Source of the DNA: Candidatus Poribacteria bacterium
GTDB taxonomy: Bacteria > Poribacteria > WGA-4E > WGA-3G
Direction: 5' to 3'
Assembly: GCA_022825825.1 (NCBI GenBank)
Contig: JAJDWA010000016.1
Span: forward strand, 1-64,000
DNA length: 64,000 nt
This document shows, piece by piece, positions 1 through 7,454 of this stretch. Position 1 is the first letter of the stretch; each line of letters starts with the position of its first letter. The position numbers were made by a program, and so were the translations under genes. Under the pieces are notes generated by a model that did no database searches, was not told where the DNA came from, and saw nothing but the letters and a program-made list of their open reading frames with translations.

Positions 1-393
1 ATTTTTCTGTAAGTTTTCCATATCAGTGGAACCTCACGAAAAATGCTGCACTCCAGCGGAGTGCTATGTTTATAGAAAACATTATGGGCATATTCTCGCA
101 CTCCAGCGGAGTGCTATGCGTCAGTTCACTAACATACCGCTCCGCTGGAGCGGGAAATGTCGGTTCGGACTGTGGCTATAAACATATTGCTCCGCTGGAG
201 CAAAGAGGGTTCCGTTTTGTGTGTTGTGTTAGGGTTTCGTAACAGATGAAGTCCAACAATTTCTTATATTGAACTTGCGTATGAAAAATTGTCCAAACTA
301 TAGTATAATTACTTAATCTTCATATAAAGGAGGTAGGGGGTAAAAGTCCTTATTTTACTGTTTTTAACCCCCACCCTCCCGGACGCTATCGCT
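1..393. repeat. Intergenic region with four GC-rich palindromes
   Basis: No credible gene is seen here. The stretch carries two copies of GCACTCCAGCGGAGTGC (48-64 and 98-114) followed by two hairpins of the inverted core, GCTCCGCTGGAGC (139-151 and 189-201), spaced about 40-50 bases apart and flanked by CTATG or CATA. The same arrangement of two plus one recurs at 58167-58267. This looks like a REP/BIME-type dispersed repeat. From about 311 a second, longer direct repeat begins, which returns at 2011. Confidence 0.75.
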
Positions 394-449
394 ATGGGAA
401 CCCTTCCCCCTTATCAGTGGGACTTTAAGAAAAAATGCGTAAGTCCTGT
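311..449. repeat. Direct repeat copy 1 (partner 2011-2121)
   Basis: The sequence starting ACTTAATCTTCATATAA and ending ATGCGTAAGTCCTGT is found again at 2011-2121 in the same orientation. This copy has about 27 extra bases in the middle (around 373-399). The two copies bracket a 1.56 kb segment with two unrecognised ORFs, which suggests a duplicated or inserted unit. The origin of the repeat is unknown. Confidence 0.75.
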
Positions 450-801
450 CCGATCTAAAATGCCTTTCCAACATAGAGGCAGTGCCAGGGTCTCTAAGGA
501 TACTGAACCCCTCCCACATATCAGATGCAATTGGACAGGCTGGCTGTTTTGGGACATGAGCGATGAACCGTGGATAGATAGGAAGGACGGGAAAAACATA
601 AAGAAGTTCAGTTACGAGCGCTACTATGCCATCGATGACAAAAAAAATAGTGATAGTAACAAGGGTTGGGTGAATGGGCGGGTGATGAACCCCTTCTGCG
701 CAAAAGACGAGGATGATGAACACGGTATCGTCACCGCTCTGCGTGTCTACTGTTTTTACAGCAAACACAACAGGTGTAGCGACTTAGAGCCAGAGGAGTA
801 G
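394..801 (+). CDS. Unrecognised ORF, possibly a gene remnant
   Basis: A 135-residue frame with no recognised domain. Its first ~18 codons lie inside the direct repeat 311-449, and no good ribosome binding site precedes any start, so the 5' end is probably not original. The body is rich in charged and aromatic residues (W47, W50, W60 region; several D/K runs) and looks more protein-like than a random frame. The last seven codons and the stop lie in a 21-base inverted repeat (781-801, partner 1605-1625). It may be the C-terminal part of a displaced gene or a chance frame. Function unknown. Confidence 0.3.
   Translation: MGTLPPYQWDFKKKCVSPVRSKMPFQHRGSARVSKDTEPLPHIRCNWTGWLFWDMSDEPWIDRKDGKNIKKFSYERYYAIDDKKNSDSNKGWVNGRVMNPFCAKDEDDEHGIVTALRVYCFYSKHNRCSDLEPEE
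781..801. repeat. Left arm of 21-base perfect inverted repeat
   Basis: GACTTAGAGCCAGAGGAGTA plus G here is the exact reverse complement of 1605-1625, and partial similarity continues a few bases inward. The arms enclose the putative lipoprotein gene 835-1437, giving an 845-base unit with inverted ends. No transposase is present, so if mobile it would need help from elsewhere. Confidence 0.75.
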
Positions 802-834
802 TGTTATGGCAGCGGGCTTCTGCCCGCTTACTTC

Positions 835-1437
835 TTAGTCATACCAGTAATCACTCCTACGCACTAACATGTATATATCCTCACCGATTGCCCGTCTGAA
901 AGCTACCACTTCGCCTGAAGTCGTAGTGCCACTATCCACCATGATATATGCCGCTTTGGCTTCCCAATCGCCACTGGCATTAAGTGACTCGAAACTTTTT
1001 TCTACCATGCCGTGCAGATATTCGATATCGGCAAACTGCTCGCCGTAAGCATCGAGATGTCTGCCCTTCGCCAAAGAGACAGAGGAGGCATTGGCGGCGG
1101 GAGCACCAGTTCCCAGTATCTCGCTTTGGCTCAGCTCAAAGCCTCCCATGTCGAGGGTGTCGCCGTGATCGGCTACTACCTTGCCCATGGCTAACTCACC
1201 GTTGGCATCCACATAGGCGATCACCTTGCCTGTAATATCTCTATCATCTTGGGTATTTCCCTCATCTGCGCCACAACCCATCATCGTTCCACAGATTAAA
1301 ACTACAAATATCAATGCTGCTGGCCCGCAGATTAAAGTTGTAAATAGCTGCGCCGCTGATCCTTGCTTAATTCTGGAGATGAAGCCGTTGTTAGATTCAT
1401 AACCTTGTGTGCTGGGTTTTATATTTCTCTTTATCAT
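835..1437 (-). CDS. Putative membrane-anchored or lipoprotein of unknown function
   Basis: 200 residues. A basic N-terminus (about 45 residues) is followed by a hydrophobic stretch (about 31-53) ending in MMGC, which resembles a lipobox, then a soluble region. The soluble part has an opening V-I-A-Y-V-D strand, resembling a small beta-domain; no family was recognised. The start is supported by an AAGGAG site seven bases upstream. It lies alone inside a pair of 21-base inverted repeats (781-801 and 1605-1625), so it may have arrived as a unit. Export is inferred from the hydrophobic segment; lipidation is uncertain because the segment begins unusually far from the N-terminus. Confidence 0.55.
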   Translation of the reverse strand: MIKRNIKPSTQGYESNNGFISRIKQGSAAQLFTTLICGPAALIFVVLICGTMMGCGADEGNTQDDRDITGKVIAYVDANGELAMGKVVADHGDTLDMGGFELSQSEILGTGAPAANASSVSLAKGRHLDAYGEQFADIEYLHGMVEKSFESLNASGDWEAKAAYIMVDSGTTTSGEVVAFRRAIGEDIYMLVRRSDYWYD

Positions 1438-2141
1438 AATAAACTCCTTTTCAGTTTATGTAGCACAATCTGTTAGATTGTGCATATTCGTCCGCAAACT
1501 AAAAGTTTGTCCTAACCCATTGCTGGCGGGGTTTCCTAACCTCGCTAATATGCAAACTATCTCGCTACCCATTGCTTTAGCGGGCAGTGCCTCGCTGTTA
1601 TAACCTACTCCTCTGGCTCTAAGTCAATTCGAGTAATCTGCCTAAACCCTTATAGGCGGAGATTTTTGGACTTATTACGTAAGACTATTATATTGGTAAA
1701 AGCATGTAATGTCAAGAAAAAAATTATTTTATAGTGAAACCAATAATTTTTTGGACACTACGGTAGGTTCGATTTCCTAATCAATTCAGAATACCAAACG
1801 CGTATTCTGACATACCCTTATGCGTCAATTTAGCGGTCCGCCCCTCTGGTAGGCGCGTTTTCTAAACGCGCCGGTGTCAATTTGAGCTTGAAAACACGGC
1901 GCGTTTAGATGAAAATTAAGAAAATATTTCGGTAATATTTATTTTCCCAAATCCGGTAGATGCGGTTTCCTAACCGCATTGGAGTTTCCTCCAAAATTAC
2001 TGAATTAATAACTTAATCTTCATATAAGGGGGGTAGGGGGGAAAAGTCCTTATTTTACTGTTTTTAACCCCCTCAATCCCCCTTATCAGTGGGACTTTAA
2101 GAAAAAATGCGTAAGTCCTGTTAAGAAAGTTCTAAATTTAT
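1438..2141. repeat. Intergenic region built of dispersed repeats
   Basis: No gene seen. It contains the right arm of the 21-base inverted repeat (1605-1625), a MITE-type end (TATAGTGAAACC from 1731, then GGTAGGTTCG), a module with CAGAATACC and GCGTATTCTGACATACCC (about 1786-1820), a block around GCGGTCCGCCCCTCTGGTAG (about 1821-1908) that returns inverted at 5191-5273, a GCGGTTTCCTAACCGC hairpin (about 1968-1983), and the second copy of the direct repeat (2011-2121). Several elements appear nested into one another. Confidence 0.7.
2011..2121. repeat. Direct repeat copy 2 (partner 311-449)
   Basis: Same orientation as 311-449 and nearly identical apart from a ~27-base gap. It ends about 20 bases before the -35 box of the hisI leader promoter. 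Confidence 0.75.
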
Positions 2142-2170
2142 TTGCATATAAAATCTAAATGTGGTATCAT
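2142..2170 (+). promoter_or_regulatory. Promoter of the hisI-trpEG leader transcript
   Basis: TTGCAT (2142-2147) and TATCAT (2165-2170) are separated by exactly 17 bases, a sigma-70 type match of four and five bases out of six. Predicted transcription start is near 2177, about 48 bases before the leader ORF. The box was found by eye. Confidence 0.65.
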
Positions 2171-2224
2171 ATTAAAAATAACGAGAATGATATGTAGTAA
2201 AATTTGACTATAAAGACTAAAAAA

Positions 2225-2329
2225 ATGAAATATACCCGTTCACACTCCAGTTTGCATAGCCTGCATAGCATATCTAACCATTGGCATTGGTGGCATTCCG
2301 CTTCCAATAAAGAGGGGTGTGCGCGCTAA
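2225..2329 (+). CDS. His/Trp-rich leader peptide (attenuator)
   Basis: A 34-codon ORF between the promoter and hisI. It has six His codons (positions 7, 11, 14, 19, 21, 24) and three Trp codons (20, 22, 23); residues 18-24 read NHWHWWH. Such a density of two rare amino acids, upstream of genes for the two matching pathways, is the signature of a ribosome-mediated attenuator. It ends at TAA 2327-2329, just past the proposed antiterminator 5' arm (2312-2322), as the mechanism requires. No strong Shine-Dalgarno is visible. Known leaders normally sense one amino acid; interleaved His and Trp is unusual. Function is inferred from composition and position, but the coincidence is hard to explain otherwise. 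Confidence 0.85.
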   Translation: MKYTRSHSSLHSLHSISNHWHWWHSASNKEGCAR

Positions 2330-2404
2330 ACGAAATTGTATCTATACTATTTGAAGTTATCTATTCGCCTTATGCACACGAACCTCAGTGGCATAAGGCT
2401 TTTT
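2312..2404 (+). terminator. Transcription attenuator: competing antiterminator and terminator hairpins
   Basis: Terminator: GCCTTATGC (2367-2375) pairs with GCATAAGGC (2391-2399), extended by CAC/GTG across a bulged A, followed by a T tract (2400-2410 with one G). Antiterminator: GAGG and GTGTGC (2312-2315, 2317-2322) pair with CCTC and GCACAC (2383-2386, 2374-2379). The two use the same bases 2374-2386, so they exclude each other. A ribosome stalled on the His/Trp codons (2279-2296) would leave 2312-2322 free, allowing antitermination; one that reaches the stop codon at 2327 would cover it, so the terminator forms. Confidence 0.8.
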
Positions 2405-2430
2405 GTTTTTAATATGACAAAGGAGAACCC

Positions 2431-2811
2431 ATGAAAATTTTATCGGAACTGAAATATGATAGTGATGGTTTGGTCGCCGCAGTAATTCAAGATAAGGTAA
2501 ATAACGAAGTGCTAATGGTTGGCTATATGAATGCTGAAGCGATCGAACAGACCTTATCAACTGGTCGTGTCTGCTTCTGGAGTCGTTCCCGTCAAAAGTT
2601 GTGGATAAAGGGGGAGACTTCGGGGCATACACAGGCTGTTGAGTCTGTCGCTGTTGATTGTGACGGTGATGCCCTGCTCATAAAGGTTGAGCAGAAGGTG
2701 GCAGCGTGTCATGTAGGGTATCGCTCCTGCTTTTTTCGGGAAGTCTCCCCCGATGGTGAGTCTACGCGTGTGGTAGGTGAAAAGATTTTTGATGCTGATG
2801 CTGTTTATTAG
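2431..2811 (+). CDS. hisI: Phosphoribosyl-AMP cyclohydrolase
   Basis: Opens the purine ring of phosphoribosyl-AMP in histidine biosynthesis (cytoplasm, zinc and magnesium dependent). 126 residues, the size of a monofunctional HisI without the HisE part. Family motifs are clear: FWSRSR (49-54), KGETSGH (60-66), DCDGD (76-80), and the zinc cysteines Cys77, Cys92 and Cys99. An AAAGGAG site precedes the ATG. No other his gene is nearby; the next two genes are trpE and trpG, all on one strand behind the His/Trp leader, so expression should respond to both amino acids. The pairing may make sense because both pathways draw on phosphoribosyl pyrophosphate. Confidence 0.95.
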   Translation: MKILSELKYDSDGLVAAVIQDKVNNEVLMVGYMNAEAIEQTLSTGRVCFWSRSRQKLWIKGETSGHTQAVESVAVDCDGDALLIKVEQKVAACHVGYRSCFFREVSPDGESTRVVGEKIFDADAVY

Positions 2812-2828
2812 GCTTTGATATTTCCTTG

Positions 2829-2961
2829 CTTTCGTCCCTTAGTATCAGATCAGGAATTGCGCAATTCATTACCTATCATTCAATACTACAAAGAAATAGT
2901 ACTTGTTGCCTTACAGTGTAAGGGCTTTAGAAAATAGATTTTGATGTTAAGGGGACGAAAA
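2829..2961 (+). promoter_or_regulatory. Structured hisI-trpE intercistronic region
   Basis: TTTCGTCCCTTA (2830-2841) can pair with TAAGGGGACGAAA (2948-2960) with one bulged G, closing a 106-base domain. Inside are a perfect 14-base palindrome GAATTGCGCAATTC (2854-2867) and a CCTTAC/GTAAGG hairpin. The 3' arm ends directly against the trpE Shine-Dalgarno AAGGAG (2960-2965), so the structure could limit trpE translation or protect mRNA ends. Pairing is seen; function is inferred. Confidence 0.45.
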
Positions 2962-2972
2962 GGAGTTATACG

Positions 2973-4475
2973 ATGTATTATCCGACGTTGAAGGAATTTA
3001 AGGAAAAAGCAAAAATAGGTAATACGGTCCCGGTATATCGCCCGATTTTGGCGGATATGGAGACACCGGTGTCCGCCTTCTATAAATTGATGCCTGATAA
3101 GTATGCTTTCTTATTAGAAAGCGTTGAAGGTGGTGAAACCGTTGCACGCTACTCATTTTTGGGAAGCCAACCGTCCGTGCTTTTTCAAAGTAAAGGACAT
3201 CAAGTTACGATAGAGCATTTGGCAAAAGGTGAAAAAGTTTCTAAAGAATATGAAGACCCATTGAAAGCGCTTGAAGAGGTGATGCAGAACTATCAGCCTG
3301 TTAGCGTTGATGGGTTACCACAATTTCATGGCGGTGCTGTCGGTTATATGAGTTATGATATGGTGCGTTTTGTTGAGGAATTGCCTGATGATAACGAAGA
3401 TGAACTGCAGCTTCCCGATTGCTTTTTCATGATTGCCGAAACAATTCTAATTTTCGATCATGTAAATCATCAGATTAAAGTTGTCGCAAATGCGTATATT
3501 GACGGAGATGTAGATGCAGCTTACGCTGATGCCGTTGCAAAAATCGATGCGTTAGTAGAAAAACTGACGACTGTTTCAGATAAGCCTTCAATTGATTACA
3601 CAAAAGAGAGGACAGAAAACCCGCCCGAACCTATATCCGACCCGCAATCAAATTTTACACAGTCTGCCTACGAAGATGTGGTGCGGCGTGCCAAAGAATA
3701 TATAGCGGCAGGCGACATCATACAGGTTGTGCCTTCACAGCGGTTTAGTCGGCCGGTATCCGTTGACTCATTTGATATTTATCGTGCATTGCGGGTGGTA
3801 AATCCATCACCTTATATGTATTATCTCAAGTGTAATGGTTTTGAAATTGTGGGTGCCTCACCAGAGATGATGGTGCGTGTAGAAGATGGGCTTGTCCAGA
3901 CTGTTCCGATTGCCGGAACACGCCCGCGCGGCAAAACTGCTGAGGAAGATAGGGCATTAGAACAAGAACTTCTCACCGATCCGAAGGAACGGGCAGAACA
4001 TGTCATGCTTGTTGATTTAGGACGGAACGATCTTGGGCGTGTGTGTGAATATCGGACCGTCGAGGTAACCGATCTGATGATAGTTGAACGTTTCTCACAT
4101 GTGATGCACATTGTCTCACATGTGATTGGAAGATTACGTGACAATCTCTCCGCTTTTGATGTGATGCGTGCATGCCTTCCCGCAGGTACACTCTCTGGTG
4201 CACCTAAAATACGTGCAATGGAGATCATTGATGAACTGGAATCGACACGTCGTGGGACGTATGGTGGCACAGTCGGTTATTTCAGCTTTTCTGGTAGTGC
4301 AGACACAGCGATTACTATCCGAACTGCTGTCATCAAAGATGGTGTCGCCTATGTGCAAGCAGGTGGCGGTGTCGTTGCTGATTCAATACCAGAAAATGAG
4401 TATTATGAAACCGTCAGTAAGGCATGGGCATTGCTTACTGCTATTGAAATCGCGCAACAAGGACTGGTGTTATAG
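2973..4475 (+). CDS. trpE: Anthranilate synthase component I
   Basis: Converts chorismate to anthranilate with ammonia from TrpG, the first committed step of tryptophan synthesis. 500 residues, normal length. Visible are the N-terminal LLES motif (about 47-50), part of the tryptophan feedback site in known TrpE proteins, GRNDLGRV (about 350-357), GTLSGAPKIRAME (about 406-418) and the C-terminal glycine-rich GGGVVADS with PENEYYE of the chorismate-binding fold. The start follows AAGGAG by seven bases. It is separated from hisI by a structured 161-base gap and from trpG by 12 bases. Retention of LLES suggests feedback inhibition in addition to attenuation. TrpE is preferred over PabB or isochorismate synthase because of the N-terminal match and the trpG neighbour. 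Confidence 0.96.
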   Translation: MYYPTLKEFKEKAKIGNTVPVYRPILADMETPVSAFYKLMPDKYAFLLESVEGGETVARYSFLGSQPSVLFQSKGHQVTIEHLAKGEKVSKEYEDPLKALEEVMQNYQPVSVDGLPQFHGGAVGYMSYDMVRFVEELPDDNEDELQLPDCFFMIAETILIFDHVNHQIKVVANAYIDGDVDAAYADAVAKIDALVEKLTTVSDKPSIDYTKERTENPPEPISDPQSNFTQSAYEDVVRRAKEYIAAGDIIQVVPSQRFSRPVSVDSFDIYRALRVVNPSPYMYYLKCNGFEIVGASPEMMVRVEDGLVQTVPIAGTRPRGKTAEEDRALEQELLTDPKERAEHVMLVDLGRNDLGRVCEYRTVEVTDLMIVERFSHVMHIVSHVIGRLRDNLSAFDVMRACLPAGTLSGAPKIRAMEIIDELESTRRGTYGGTVGYFSFSGSADTAITIRTAVIKDGVAYVQAGGGVVADSIPENEYYETVSKAWALLTAIEIAQQGLVL

Positions 4476-4487
4476 GAGGTAAACAAG

Positions 4488-5051
4488 ATGGTTTTGATGA
4501 TTGATAACTACGACTCATTTACTTACAATCTTGTACAGTATTTTGGTGAACTGGGTGCAGAATTAGAGGTGCATCGGAGTCGAAAAATAGGCATAGAAGA
4601 ATTAGACGCACTCGCACCGGAGCGGATTGTTATTTCACCCGGCCCTTGCACGCCGCGAGAAGCAGGCATATCTAACGATGTAATAAAATACTTTGCTGGA
4701 AAAGTACCGATTTTAGGGGTATGTCTTGGGCATCAATGTATCGGGGACGTGTTTGGTGGTGAAGTCGTGCGCGCGGATCGGTTAATGCACGGTAAAACCT
4801 CAATGATACTCCATAATGGTGCAGAACTCTTCAAGGATTTGGACAATCCGTTTGAGGCGACGCGCTACCACTCACTCATTGTCCGAAAAGAAACATTGCC
4901 AGATTGCCTGGAAATCACAGCTTGGACAGAGCAGGATGAAATTATGGGACTTCGGCATAAAACCTTACCTATATGGGGTGTTCAGTTTCATCCTGAGTCT
5001 ATTTTGACTACTGCTGGGAAGAGTCTATTAGGGAACTTTTTGTCCCTATAA
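4488..5051 (+). CDS. trpG: Anthranilate synthase component II (glutamine amidotransferase)
   Basis: Class I glutamine amidotransferase that feeds ammonia to TrpE. 187 residues, single-domain, so not fused to TrpD. The N-terminus [16 protein letters not shown] is typical, the nucleophile Cys is in GVCLGHQ (about 76-82) and the His/Glu pair is in FHPES (about 167-171). A perfect AGGAGG site lies in the 12-base gap after trpE, so the two subunits should be made together. It may also serve PabB if this bacterium has no separate PabA. The downstream trp genes are not here, so the pathway is split on the chromosome. Confidence 0.95.
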   Translation: MVLMIDNYDSFTYNLVQYFGELGAELEVHRSRKIGIEELDALAPERIVISPGPCTPREAGISNDVIKYFAGKVPILGVCLGHQCIGDVFGGEVVRADRLMHGKTSMILHNGAELFKDLDNPFEATRYHSLIVRKETLPDCLEITAWTEQDEIMGLRHKTLPIWGVQFHPESILTTAGKSLLGNFLSL

Positions 5052-5058
5052 TTTTTTT
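5030..5058 (+). terminator. Possible weak terminator overlapping the trpG stop
   Basis: AGGGA (5030-5034) pairs with TCCCT (5043-5047), then ATAA and seven T residues (5052-5058). The stem is short (5 bp), so efficiency is doubtful. It sits where the operon should end. Confidence 0.35.
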
Positions 5059-5438
5059 CGCTTTGGTAGGTGCGGTTTCCTAACCAATTCAGAATACCCG
5101 GGGAATGCCAACAGGCATTCATACCGTTGATTTGGCGTATTCTGACATACCCAATCCTAAGTTTGAGTAGGCGCGTTTTGGAAACGCGCCGTGTTTTCGA
5201 TCTCAAATTGACACCGGCGCGTTTAGAAAACGCGCCTACCAGAAGAGGGGCGGACCGCTAAATTGACGCATAAGGTGCGGTTTCCTAACCGCTCTGTCTT
5301 AATAACCCTGCCATTGAACATAATTACATTGACAGGTCACTCCTGTTTCTGATAGGATATAGTCGTTCAAGTGCTGAAGAAATGCCTCCGAAGCACCTTG
5401 AATAGACTACACACACTTAATCGATTTTAGGGACATCT
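5052..5438. repeat. Repeat-filled gap between trpG and the dehydratase gene
   Basis: No gene. It holds two GCGGTTTCCTAACC palindromes (about 5072 and 5278), a CAGAATACCC/GGCGTATTCTG pair enclosing an inner AATGCC/GGCATT palindrome (about 5090-5145), and the block 5191-5273, which is the inverted copy of 1821-1908. The hisI-trpEG operon therefore lies between inverted copies of the same element. Confidence 0.7.
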
Positions 5439-6479
5439 ATGAAATTATTGGTCACTGGTGGGGCGGGGTTTATCGGTACAAACTTCATCCGATACTGGCT
5501 CAAGGAGTATCCGAAAGATGTTGTGATTAACCTTGATCTATTGACTTATGCTGGGAATCTTTCAAATCTGACAGATATCGTTCTGGCTTATTCAAGGCGG
5601 TATATCTTTGCCCACGGTGATATTCTGGATGATGCATTCGTTTTAGAGCTTATAGAAACACATCAGCCAGATGTGATTGTCAATTTTGCTGCGGAATCCC
5701 ACAATAGCCGTGCGATCTTACAGCCTCGTCAATTCTTTAAAACAAACGTAATCGGGACGCAAGTGTTATTAGATGCTGCTCGTCAGTACGACGTGTCCCG
5801 GTTTCACCATATCTCTACGTGTGAGGTTTACGGTGAGCTACCATTAGATTCGCCTGATGCTTTCGCTGAGACCGCACCTTACCGGCCACAAACCCCTTAC
5901 AACGCGTCAAAAGCAGCAGCTGACCATCTTGTAAACGCATATTTCCATAGTTTTGGACTACCGATAACTATTTCTAATTGCTCCAATAATTACGGTGCAT
6001 ATCAGCACCCTGAAAAATTGATCCCGCTTTTTACAACGAACGCTATACAAGATTTGCCTTTGACGCTCTATCAAAGCAGTCACAACCGCCGAGAATGGCT
6101 GCATGTTGATGACCACTGCCGCGCAATTGCATCGGTTATCCACAACGGCAAGATTGGAGAAACATATAACATCGGCAGCGGCGTTGAAAAAAGCATTGAA
6201 GAGATTACTGATTTTATTTTAGATACGCTTGATAAACCGCAACAGCTGAAAACTTATGTGCCTGATAGACCCGGACATGATTGTCGGTACCTATTGGATT
6301 CAGAAAAAATTCACTGTGAACTCGGTTGGAAACCGGAAATATCTTTTGAACAAGGCATGCAACAGACAATTCAATGGTATGTTGAAAATCGGGAATGGTG
6401 GGAGCAGATTCGGCAAGACACAGATAAGAAAGCAGTACAAGAAGACAAATGGGAGAAGTTCTCTCAGCAAAAGGGGTGA
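5439..6479 (+). CDS. dTDP-glucose 4,6-dehydratase-like protein
   Basis: Short-chain dehydrogenase/reductase fold enzyme of nucleotide-sugar metabolism, 346 residues as in RmlB. The NAD-binding GGAGFIG is at 7-13, FAAESH matches the RmlB motif, YNASK supplies catalytic Tyr154 and Lys158, and NRREWLHV is family-typical. One change stands out: the RmlB catalytic STDEVYG reads STCEVYG (126-132), so the Asp that acts as acid in dehydration is Cys128. It may belong to a subfamily with a different catalytic setup or product, so no gene symbol is given. It ends five bases before the following PhyH gene start, suggesting co-transcription. Cytoplasmic. Confidence 0.82.
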   Translation: MKLLVTGGAGFIGTNFIRYWLKEYPKDVVINLDLLTYAGNLSNLTDIVLAYSRRYIFAHGDILDDAFVLELIETHQPDVIVNFAAESHNSRAILQPRQFFKTNVIGTQVLLDAARQYDVSRFHHISTCEVYGELPLDSPDAFAETAPYRPQTPYNASKAAADHLVNAYFHSFGLPITISNCSNNYGAYQHPEKLIPLFTTNAIQDLPLTLYQSSHNRREWLHVDDHCRAIASVIHNGKIGETYNIGSGVEKSIEEITDFILDTLDKPQQLKTYVPDRPGHDCRYLLDSEKIHCELGWKPEISFEQGMQQTIQWYVENREWWEQIRQDTDKKAVQEDKWEKFSQQKG

Positions 6480-6484
6480 GATGT

Positions 6485-7453
6485 ATGAAATTGACAGACA
6501 ACCAACTTACAACTTGGAAACGTGATGGAATCATCGTTGTGCCAAACGTTTTTTCGCATGAGGCAGTTTCTTCTGCATTGGAAGCAGTTGAGCGAAACGC
6601 TTATGATGGGTTAACCTATGCTGAATATCGCGCAAAATGGGACGATAAACCGGACGAACTTGAAAGTGCATATCAAAAAAACGATCCCATGAATCGACTC
6701 GCGGGTCCCTTTGGTAAAGTTTCGCACTTTCCAACAGGGTTAGAAACAGTAGATAGACTTATTGAAAATGAAACCTATCTGGGGATTGCGCAGCAATTGT
6801 TAGGTACAGAAGAAATTCGCCTCAGTTATGGGCAAATCTTTATGAGAGAAGGGTTAACCGATAAACGCTACAGTGAGCATCCGTGGCAAGGGTATCACAT
6901 TGACAATGGGACGAATGCGGCGTTGCCACCACATCCTGATTGGCAGCGTTACGGATATATTCTTTGCAGTATTATGCTGCACGATATTGATTTGGACGGT
7001 GCGCCGATGCTCATCTGTCCAGGTTCACAGGACCAACTGGATATAATATGGGAAAAACACCCTGGCAGTGCAGGTGGACTCGGCATTCCTGACTTACGCG
7101 AGTTTAAGGAATTAGCAAAACCTGTTCCTCTCACGGCGAAAGCGGGGAGTGCTGTTTATCGGTCAAGTTATATTGTTCATGCTGCACAACCGTTTGCGAA
7201 CAGAAGCAAACAGCGCGTTTGGATGGGATATCACTTCCATCGTGCCGATAATGCCGATTGGTGTTTAACAACACGACCAATACCACGATCAAGTCCGCAT
7301 TATATGAACTTTATCACACAAACAACGCCTGCTGTGAGACGGGTATTAGGGTGGCCTGCTCCTGGCGATCCATACTACACACCGCAAGCTTTAGACCGTT
7401 TAGCACAAGCGTTTCCGAGTATTGATCTGGAACCTTATCGGAATATCGCTTAG
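6485..7453 (+). CDS. Phytanoyl-CoA dioxygenase (PhyH) family protein
   Basis: Fe(II)/2-oxoglutarate-dependent oxygenase family, 322 residues. The iron site is visible as YHIDNG (the H-x-D motif, mid-protein) and a distal His in IVHAAQPFANRSKQR, whose Arg would bind 2-oxoglutarate. The start at 6485 is chosen because AGGGGTG precedes it and an upstream in-frame ATG (6449) lies inside the previous gene. It follows the dehydratase-like gene by five bases, so they likely form an operon. Substrate unknown; family members hydroxylate lipids, alkaloids, amino acids and other small molecules. A second family member lies at 10242-11093. Confidence 0.9.
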   Translation: MKLTDNQLTTWKRDGIIVVPNVFSHEAVSSALEAVERNAYDGLTYAEYRAKWDDKPDELESAYQKNDPMNRLAGPFGKVSHFPTGLETVDRLIENETYLGIAQQLLGTEEIRLSYGQIFMREGLTDKRYSEHPWQGYHIDNGTNAALPPHPDWQRYGYILCSIMLHDIDLDGAPMLICPGSQDQLDIIWEKHPGSAGGLGIPDLREFKELAKPVPLTAKAGSAVYRSSYIVHAAQPFANRSKQRVWMGYHFHRADNADWCLTTRPIPRSSPHYMNFITQTTPAVRRVLGWPAPGDPYYTPQALDRLAQAFPSIDLEPYRNIA

Positions 7454-7454
7454 G

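Noticed and set aside
364..768. Minus-strand 134-residue frame opposite 394-801
   Set aside because: No ribosome site or family features; it is the reverse of a weak ORF.
1409..1603. Plus-strand 64-residue frame
   Set aside because: Starts inside the minus-strand lipoprotein gene and runs into repeats, and has no start signal.
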